From the NCBI GenBank assembly GCA_030698805.1, contig JAUYMA010000004.1, forward strand, positions 145,065 to 209,064: 64,000 nt of DNA. The letters are read 5' to 3'. Positions 58,553 through 64,000 of the stretch are shown here, piece after piece. Under the pieces are notes generated by a model. That model saw only the letters and a program-made list of their open reading frames with translations. It searched no databases and had not been told where the DNA came from. The stretch comes from Nanobdellota archaeon (GTDB lineage Archaea; Nanobdellota; Nanobdellia; Pacearchaeales; GW2011-AR1). The first letter of the stretch is position 1. Each line of letters opens with the position of its first letter. The translations under genes and the position numbers were made by a program.

Positions 58553-59980
58553 ATGGATATAAAAAAGTTGTTGTATAATCTTCCTGAAGTAAAACGTCCA
58601 GCAGAGAAGAAACTCAGCTTTAATGTCAAGCTGAAATGGACTTTGATAATCTTGCTAGCTTTCTTCGTTCTTGCGAATATTCCTTTATATGGTTTAGGTA
58701 AGAATTCTCTTGAACGTTTTGAATATCTGGCGACTATTCTTGGTACTGATTTTGGGAGTATAATAAGTTTAGGTATAGGCCCAATCGTCATGGCATCTAT
58801 TATTCTTCAATTGCTAGTCGGTTCAGGCCTGATTAATATCGACACCAATACTAGCGAGGGGAAGAAATTATTTCAAGGCATCCAAAAAATAGGAGTGTTC
58901 ATCTTTATCTTATTTGAAGCAGGAGTTTATGTTTTCATGGGCGGACTTCAACCAATTGCCCCTTCTTTTACAGGAATATTAATATTACAACTTATCCTGG
59001 GAGGGCTAGCGATCGTCTTTATGGACGAAGTAACAACTAAATGGGGACTTGGCTCAGGGACTTCTTTATTTATAGTAGCAGGAGTAGCTTGGAGAATTGT
59101 TGCTGGTTTATTCCAATTTATCACTCCCTCAGCCGGAGTAGGAGCAGCACAAACCAATTGTCTCATCCATTTCACGGGCGAGAATTCAGTTCAATGCTCT
59201 GGCAAAGTTTTAGTTATACTCCAGTCAATTGCAAATAGCGGCCAAGGCGATCCAACAGCTATCATTTCTGCAGCGGCCGCCATTCTCACAACTGCGTTAA
59301 TATTTTTAGTAGTAGTATGGGCCCAGAATCTGAAAGTCGAAATACCTCTCAGCTATGAACGTATAAGGGGATACAGTGTAAAATGGCCTCTCCAGTTCTT
59401 CTATGCTTCAGTTATTCCAGTAATTTTAGTTGCGGCGCTTGTAGCAAATTTGCAATTGTTCGGAGGCCTATTACAGAATTGGCTAGGGCATCCTACGATA
59501 TTGGGAAATTATCAAGAGGGAAGGGCTATTTCAGGATTTGGTTTTTGGATAAGCAGCACCAATGTTTTAGATAGCATTATCAATGGCAGTTTAAGCACAA
59601 TTCAAATATTTCAGGCCTTGACGAATATGCTATTTTTCATGATCTTCTCTGCGATTTTTGCAGTCTTATGGGTCAAAACTTCAGGTATGGATGAATCTAG
59701 CCAAGCTAAGAAAATTCTCGCTTCAGGATTGCAAATACCCGGGTTTAGAAAGGACGAAAGAGTTCTAGAGTCTATTCTGAGGAGATATATCATGCCTCTT
59801 ACCGTAATGGGAGGTCTAGCAATTGGAGCGCTTTCATCGATGGCGGATTTCCTAGGGGCCTTAACTTCGGGCACAGCAATTCTTTTAGCAGTAATGATTA
59901 CGTATCAGTTATATCAAAATATCGCTCAGCAACATGCTATGGACATGCATCCTACTCTAAGAAAGGTGATGGGTGGGTAA
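58553..59980 (+). CDS. secY: Preprotein translocase subunit SecY
   Basis: 475 residues with ten hydrophobic helices. 'IPLYGLGKNSLERFEYLATI' (plug region), 'QLLVGSGLINIDTNTSEGKK' and 'YERIRGYSVKWPLQFFYASV' are typical archaeal SecY; 'PGFRKDERVLESILRRYIMP' is a cytoplasmic loop that contacts the ribosome. I chose ATG 58553 rather than the TTG six bases upstream because it fits the TATA spacing. It forms the protein-conducting channel for the many surface proteins in this window. Confidence 0.95.
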   Translation: MDIKKLLYNLPEVKRPAEKKLSFNVKLKWTLIILLAFFVLANIPLYGLGKNSLERFEYLATILGTDFGSIISLGIGPIVMASIILQLLVGSGLINIDTNTSEGKKLFQGIQKIGVFIFILFEAGVYVFMGGLQPIAPSFTGILILQLILGGLAIVFMDEVTTKWGLGSGTSLFIVAGVAWRIVAGLFQFITPSAGVGAAQTNCLIHFTGENSVQCSGKVLVILQSIANSGQGDPTAIISAAAAILTTALIFLVVVWAQNLKVEIPLSYERIRGYSVKWPLQFFYASVIPVILVAALVANLQLFGGLLQNWLGHPTILGNYQEGRAISGFGFWISSTNVLDSIINGSLSTIQIFQALTNMLFFMIFSAIFAVLWVKTSGMDESSQAKKILASGLQIPGFRKDERVLESILRRYIMPLTVMGGLAIGALSSMADFLGALTSGTAILLAVMITYQLYQNIAQQHAMDMHPTLRKVMGG

Positions 59981-59981
59981 A

Positions 59982-60503
59982 ATGAAAGGAATGGGAATTT
60001 TATTATTGGTAATGCTTCTAAGCGCCTTAGTTGCATCCATGTGGAATTCAGTCCCTTTCATTAAAGATGCAGCACATGCAATTTTAGATCCAACTGCGGG
60101 ATCAATGCTTGATTGGAATCTTTCTGTAGGCTTTCTTATAATCGCGGCGCTTATTACTTTGATAACTACACTCATACAAAAATATTCGACTGACCAAAAA
60201 ACTTTAAAGGAATTAAGGGAGGAATCCAAACTTCTTAATGCAGAGATGAAAAAATATAAGGAACACCCTGAGAGATTAACAGAATTACAAAGAAAACAAT
60301 TCGAAATATTGGGCAAAACTATGCCTTTGACAATGAGACCTTTGTTGTTCACTGCAATCCCCTTTGTTCTGTTCTTGAGGTGGTTCGGAGATTATTTTAT
60401 GCTCCACCCTGCGAAGATATTCGGTCTTTCCTGGTTCTGGGCTTATTTCATCTCCAGTATAATCTTCTCGATTATATTTAGAAAAATTTTGAAAGTTCAG
60501 TAA
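59982..60503 (+). CDS. EMC3/DUF106-like membrane protein insertase
   Basis: 173 residues from the ATG one base after the secY stop; a GTG frame start at 59973 is less likely. Three membrane helices ('MGILLLVMLLSALVASMW', 'VGFLIIAALITLITTLI', 'FWAYFISSIIFSIIFRKI') flank a cytoplasmic coiled coil ('LKELREESKLLNAEMKKYKE'), the layout of the archaeal YidC/EMC3 (DUF106) family. It would insert membrane proteins alongside SecY, which is usual in archaea. Confidence 0.85.
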   Translation: MKGMGILLLVMLLSALVASMWNSVPFIKDAAHAILDPTAGSMLDWNLSVGFLIIAALITLITTLIQKYSTDQKTLKELREESKLLNAEMKKYKEHPERLTELQRKQFEILGKTMPLTMRPLLFTAIPFVLFLRWFGDYFMLHPAKIFGLSWFWAYFISSIIFSIIFRKILKVQ

Positions 60504-60505
60504 AA

Positions 60506-61180
60506 TTAAGTCTTATAAACCCGATAAATAACTTGCCATTTATTAGATTTGATTATTTGAGTTTTTAATCCAAAGGATTCATAGTAATGTTTTATCTCTT
60601 TTGCAGACATAAATCTTCTATATGTCTTTCCGATAAATATTGAGATAATTTTTCTACTTACGCTGATAGGCTTTATTGGCTCGTGTGTCAGAAGAGAATA
60701 TCTTTTTTTAACGAGGCCTTTTAACTTATTTATCACAAAGTAGAATTCTTCATCATTCAAATAGGAAAAAAGACCTTCGGTGAGGACTAATCCTTTCTTA
60801 GCTTTGATATTATATATTTTACTCCAGACTTTATATTTAGTGATGTCTCCCTTAACAAACTTATAATGGGGACGATCGCGATCAGTAATATTCTCTTTAT
60901 CGATCTGAATAATATTTTTTATAGCACTTTTATTAACTAACGGAAAGTAATCTTTAGAATAGCCCGAACCGAGTTCTATCAGGATGTCAGGACGATATTT
61001 TTCAACTAAATTTATCATGTCTTTTTTCAATTTCAATCTACTTTTCGCCGCTATTTTAATATAATTTGGAAAGAAAATTTGACAAAAATAAAGCAATATT
61101 TGAGTTTTGAGAGAAAAAGACATTTTATACGATTTGTCAATCGTGCTTAATAACGCTTGAAGAAATTCGCTACTTCTCAT
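60506..61180 (-). CDS. SAM-dependent methyltransferase, leucine carboxyl methyltransferase/TcmP-like
   Basis: 224 residues. 'RPDILIELGSGYSKDYFPLV' is a motif I variant (E-L-G-S-G-x-S), followed by 'IIQIDKENI' and 'LVLTEGLFSYLNDEEF' (the E-G-x-x-x-Y-L typical of the PPM1/LCMT and TcmP group). Substrate unknown; bacterial relatives methylate polyketides or peptides. It begins on the last base of the psmA stop region (61180), so the two are adjacent on the minus strand. Confidence 0.72.
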   Translation of the reverse strand: MRSSEFLQALLSTIDKSYKMSFSLKTQILLYFCQIFFPNYIKIAAKSRLKLKKDMINLVEKYRPDILIELGSGYSKDYFPLVNKSAIKNIIQIDKENITDRDRPHYKFVKGDITKYKVWSKIYNIKAKKGLVLTEGLFSYLNDEEFYFVINKLKGLVKKRYSLLTHEPIKPISVSRKIISIFIGKTYRRFMSAKEIKHYYESFGLKTQIIKSNKWQVIYRVYKT

Positions 61181-61905
61181 TATTTAACATGCTTCTTAAG
61201 CTCGTCACCATGCAATCTCACGAGCTTTCCATCTTTTACAGAAACGTATCCAACATCAAATCTTTGAATATCAAAGTTTTTCTCTAAAATCTCTTTGAAT
61301 ATTTTAAGCGCAAATTTAATACCTTCCTCAACATTCATCTCTTCTCGGTAATCTCTTCTCAATATCTCTTTAATTTTTTCATCATTTTCTCCAATCGCAT
61401 TCGCTTTATAGGAGAAAAAGTTTCCAGTAACATCTGAAGTATAAAGAGAAGCCTTGCCTCTTACAACTCCTCCAAGGATGAAGGCTGCTGCAAAAGGTCT
61501 GACTCCACCATACTGGGTAAACATTTGCTTCTTATCAGCTATAAGTCTCATTATCGACACTGGTTCAACTGGACTATCATATGTAACTCGGTTTTGCTGC
61601 GCCATTAGTTGAGCTTGATCTATTAGCATTCTGATGTCTGATAATATTCCAGATGCGCTTGCGACAATATGTTCATCTATCTCAAATATTTTGTTAGCAG
61701 ATTCTGGAGAAATTAACTTATCTCTGACTCTTCGATCAGCGATTATTACTATCCCATCTTTGCACACTAATCCGATACTTGAACTACCCAGTCTTACTGT
61801 CTTCTCAGCATATTCTACCTGAAGCAAATGTCCGTCAGGAGAGAACATGGTTGCTGCACGGTCATAGCCCATAGCTTGATGCTGCATTTCTGTCGGTATA
61901 TCCAT
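61180..61905 (-). CDS. psmA: Proteasome alpha subunit
   Basis: 241 residues. 'MDIPTEMQHQAMGYDRAATM' leads into 'FSPDGHLLQVEYAEKTVRLG', the conserved alpha-ring gate and H0 helix (Y-D-x-x-x-x-x-F-S-P-x-G-x-L-x-Q-V-E-Y-A). The rest is a typical NTN-hydrolase fold without catalytic Thr. It forms the outer rings of the 20S core with PsmB (21051-21716). It is divergent from rrp4; in many archaea psmA is instead followed by SBDS and then rrp4. Confidence 0.96.
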   Translation of the reverse strand: MDIPTEMQHQAMGYDRAATMFSPDGHLLQVEYAEKTVRLGSSSIGLVCKDGIVIIADRRVRDKLISPESANKIFEIDEHIVASASGILSDIRMLIDQAQLMAQQNRVTYDSPVEPVSIMRLIADKKQMFTQYGGVRPFAAAFILGGVVRGKASLYTSDVTGNFFSYKANAIGENDEKIKEILRRDYREEMNVEEGIKFALKIFKEILEKNFDIQRFDVGYVSVKDGKLVRLHGDELKKHVK

Positions 61906-61994
61906 TTTAGAAGTTTCCTCTAAGGTTTTTTAGAACTTGGTATATTTAAGCTTTACTACTTTTTAGACACATTATCAATTTTCATTAAAGAAAA

Positions 61995-62004
61995 CTTTAA
62001 AAAG
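61995..62004 (+). promoter_or_regulatory. TATA box of the exosome operon
   Basis: 'ctttaaaaag' centred about 24 nt before the ATG at 62023, supporting that start over the TTG at 62020. Confidence 0.6.
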
Positions 62005-62022
62005 GCTGACAATTAGAATTTG

Positions 62023-62799
62023 ATGATAAAGATATACAGAGAAGAAGATTATATTCTGTGGTCTTATACAATGCCGATGAACAATTACATTAATGAGGCT
62101 CACAAAGCCGAAGAAGCTCAATCTGAAGATAGTTCAGTAAAGAAGAGGAGAATTGTTATACCTGGAGAAGTGATAGCCACAGGCGAAGATTATCTTCCTG
62201 GAGAAGGCGCACGAAGGGAAGGAGACAATGTTTTAGCAAGTCGATTTGGCCTTGCTGAAGAGGCTGGTCGAGTGATTAAAGTCATTGCTATAACCGGAGC
62301 CTTTATTCCTCGAAGAAATAATGTGATAATTGGCAGAGTTACAGCAGTTAGCTTCAATGGCTGGATAATTGATGTAGATTCCGCTTCTTCAGCATTTTTG
62401 CCAATCGATGAATCTCCTCGATTTATCAATAAGAGTGAGATGAATCAGTTTTTGGATATAGGAGAGGTAGTGGTGGCAAAGATATGGTCAGTTAATGCAA
62501 GAGGCATAGATCTCTCTTTAAAGGGCCAAGGGCTGGGTAAATTAGATAAGGGATTTATTTTTAGAATTATACCTAATCGAGTCCCAAGAGTTATTGGTCG
62601 CGAAGGCAGTATGATCACTTTAATTAAGGAGAATACAGGATGTAATATCACAGTGGGCCAAAACGGGTGGATATGGGTGTCTGGTCCAAGTTTAGAAGCA
62701 GAAATAAAAGCTAGAAAGGTTATCGAATTTATTGTCGAGAAAGTGTATGTATCGGGTTTAACAGAATTAGTGGAGGATTGGTTTGTAAAAAACAAATAA
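62023..62799 (+). CDS. rrp4: Exosome RNA-binding subunit Rrp4
   Basis: 258 residues. An N-terminal extension, then 'VIPGEVIATGEDYLPGEGAR' (N-terminal domain), 'VIKVIAITGAFIPRRNNVII' with the S1 domain ('VVVAKIWSVNARGIDLSLKG') and a KH domain ('RVIGREGSMITLIKENTGCN'). Rrp4 caps the exosome ring and captures RNA. ATG 62023 is preferred by TATA spacing, although inner Met codons ('MPMNNYIN') are possible starts. rrp41 follows two bases after its stop region. Confidence 0.9.
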   Translation: MIKIYREEDYILWSYTMPMNNYINEAHKAEEAQSEDSSVKKRRIVIPGEVIATGEDYLPGEGARREGDNVLASRFGLAEEAGRVIKVIAITGAFIPRRNNVIIGRVTAVSFNGWIIDVDSASSAFLPIDESPRFINKSEMNQFLDIGEVVVAKIWSVNARGIDLSLKGQGLGKLDKGFIFRIIPNRVPRVIGREGSMITLIKENTGCNITVGQNGWIWVSGPSLEAEIKARKVIEFIVEKVYVSGLTELVEDWFVKNK

Positions 62800-62800
62800 T

Positions 62801-63502
62801 ATGGTAAATTTTAAAAGATCAAGTGGAAGAACATTAACTGAAATGAGAAAGATGTATGCAAAAGTAGGGGTAATCCCTAATGCAGATGGTTCTGCAATTT
62901 TCTCTTTCGGAGACACAGTAGCTATAGCGGCAGTATATGGCCCTAGACAATTGCACCCTCAGCATATGCAAGATCCTGCAACAGGCATACTCAGGGTTAA
63001 TTATGACCTATTGAGTTTTTCAGTTTATGAAAGAAAGAAACCTGGGCCTTCTCGAAGATCTCAAGAGATTTCTAAGGTTACTGAATGGGCCCTTTCTCCA
63101 GTTTTAGACTTAAAAGAGTTTCCAAATACTGTAATTGATGTACAGGTCTATATATTACAAGCAGATGCTGGAACAAGAACCGCGGGCATAAATGCTGCAT
63201 CTTTAGCATTAGCACACGCTGGGATTCCAATGAGGAATCTTGTTTGCTCAATTTCCGTTGGAAAATTGGACAAGAATCTTGTTGTAGATTTAGATAAAGA
63301 AGAAGAAGATTACGACGAAGGAGAAGGCGCAACTGACTTCCCAATAGCAAAGATAGCTAATTCAGATAAATATACTCTACTTCAACTAGATGGTAAAATA
63401 CAACCAGAAGTAGTTAAAAAGGTTTTAGACTTAGCTGATAAAGCATGTGATGAAATCTATGAAGTTCAGAAAAAAGCCCTTAAGGAGGTGACTGAACAAT
63501 GA
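62801..63502 (+). CDS. rrp41: Exosome phosphorolytic subunit Rrp41
   Basis: 233 residues: 'SSGRTLTEMRKMYAKVGVIP', 'DAGTRTAGINAASLALAHAG' (conserved in RNase PH folds) and 'VVDLDKEEEDYDEGEGATDF' with the catalytic acidic residue. It is the active RNase PH-like subunit that degrades RNA 3' to 5' with phosphate. It overlaps rrp42 by four bases (ATGA 63499-63502). Confidence 0.95.
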   Translation: MVNFKRSSGRTLTEMRKMYAKVGVIPNADGSAIFSFGDTVAIAAVYGPRQLHPQHMQDPATGILRVNYDLLSFSVYERKKPGPSRRSQEISKVTEWALSPVLDLKEFPNTVIDVQVYILQADAGTRTAGINAASLALAHAGIPMRNLVCSISVGKLDKNLVVDLDKEEEDYDEGEGATDFPIAKIANSDKYTLLQLDGKIQPEVVKKVLDLADKACDEIYEVQKKALKEVTEQ

Positions 63503-64000
63503 GCGCAATGGACTGTTCCAATATAACTAGGGAAACTTTGAAGAGGCTCTTTGTAGAAGGGAAAAGATTTGATGGAAGAGGATTGTCAGATTATAGAGAT
63601 TTTAATATCTCTTTTAATGTTTCCAACAAGGCGGAGGGAAGTGCAAGGGTTAAAATCGGTAAAACCGAAGTCGTAGTAGGAGTAAAGATGGAAGTTGGGA
63701 AACCTTATGCAGATTCTCCTGAAAAGGGTAATCTTACTGTATCGGGTGATTTATTGCCAATGGCGTCTCCTCGATTTGAGGCAGGGCCTCCAAAATTCAA
63801 TGCCATTGAATTACCACGTTTAGTAGATCGTGCTATAAGGCATTCAGGAATTCTAGATCTCAAGCAACTTGTAATAACTCCAGGTGAGAAAGTATGGACA
63901 GTCATTATTGATATTTATCCCATTAATGATGATGGAAACATCATTGATGCTGCTACAATTGGTGCGGCAGCCGCTCTAAGGAAAGCAATGGTACCAGTCC
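63499..64000 (+). CDS. rrp42: Exosome subunit Rrp42 (cut by window end)
   Basis: The frame opens with ATG 63499 inside the rrp41 stop and runs to the window edge (167 codons) with no stop. 'RFDGRGLSDYRDFNISFNVS', 'KTEVVVGVKMEVGKPYADSP' and 'ELPRLVDRAIRHSGILDLKQ' are the RNase PH-like fold of archaeal Rrp42, the structural partner of Rrp41. Active-site residues are usually absent in this subunit. Confidence 0.94.
   Translation, partial: MSAMDCSNITRETLKRLFVEGKRFDGRGLSDYRDFNISFNVSNKAEGSARVKIGKTEVVVGVKMEVGKPYADSPEKGNLTVSGDLLPMASPRFEAGPPKFNAIELPRLVDRAIRHSGILDLKQLVITPGEKVWTVIIDIYPINDDGNIIDAATIGAAAALRKAMVPV

Overview
This window is a gene-dense piece of an archaeal chromosome of roughly 36-37% G+C (estimated by eye). 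The archaeal markers are eL31, eL39, eS19, eL32, eL19 and eS4, PCNA, Mre11/Rad50, Hjc, a 20S proteasome, an Rrp4/Rrp41/Rrp42 exosome, the CPSF-type factor FttA, a CCA-adding enzyme, a Cbf5/TruB-type pseudouridine synthase, TrmY and a large SRP RNA. Several traits point to the DPANN superphylum, most likely a Woesearchaeota/Pacearchaeota-type lineage: a single-chain fused primase, shortened proteins, RuBisCO of the archaeal type III kind, bacterial-type GroES/GroEL, and many small proteins with class III (pilin-like) signal peptides. The lineage is an inference. Most genes have a TATA-like box centred 23-28 nt upstream of the ATG and no clear Shine-Dalgarno, so leaderless transcripts look common, and I used this to choose several starts.

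Layout. 1-8.2 kb: the end of argS, then a type IV pilus-like locus (three pilin-like proteins, a secretion ATPase, a tiny helical protein, two TadC/FlaJ-like membrane proteins), a convergent gene resembling the ArmA/Rmt 16S rRNA G1405 methyltransferases, and two more pilin-like genes. 8.2-18.6 kb (minus strand): Hjc, a small histone-fold protein coupled to a tiny membrane protein, a LysRS fused to an HD domain, several metabolic or unknown enzymes, TrmY, TruB, a RfaE2-like nucleotidyltransferase, AlkD, eL31-eL39-eS19, a YhbY/CRM protein and a stand-alone NFACT-R protein. 18.6-21 kb: RuBisCO behind two small membrane proteins, and tRNA-Phe. 21-36.6 kb: proteasome beta, FttA, a TrmB-like regulator, a presenilin-like protease, CCA enzyme, the Zn-ribbon/DUF2073/GTPase set, a very large surface protein, Rad50-Mre11, two pilin-like proteins, SRP RNA and thioredoxin reductase.

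36.7-47 kb: a trans-editing protein, a secreted nuclease with a lamin-tail-like end, two related cysteine-rich membrane-anchored proteins, a groES - unknown gene - groEL operon, the fused primase and PCNA. 47-60.5 kb: the S10/spc-type ribosomal superoperon from uL3 to uL15, then SecY and an EMC3-like (DUF106) insertase. 60.5-64 kb: a methyltransferase, proteasome alpha, and the exosome genes, the last cut by the window end.

The themes are translation and ribosome maintenance, protein quality control (proteasome, GroEL, NFACT-R), genome maintenance, and a large investment in cell-surface proteins. I saw no insertion sequence, no CRISPR array and no recognisable prophage. The observations most worth a second look are the archaeal ArmA/Rmt-like methyltransferase, the LysRS-HD fusion, the unknown protein between groES and groEL, the primase without iron-sulphur cysteines, and the paired cysteine-rich surface proteins.
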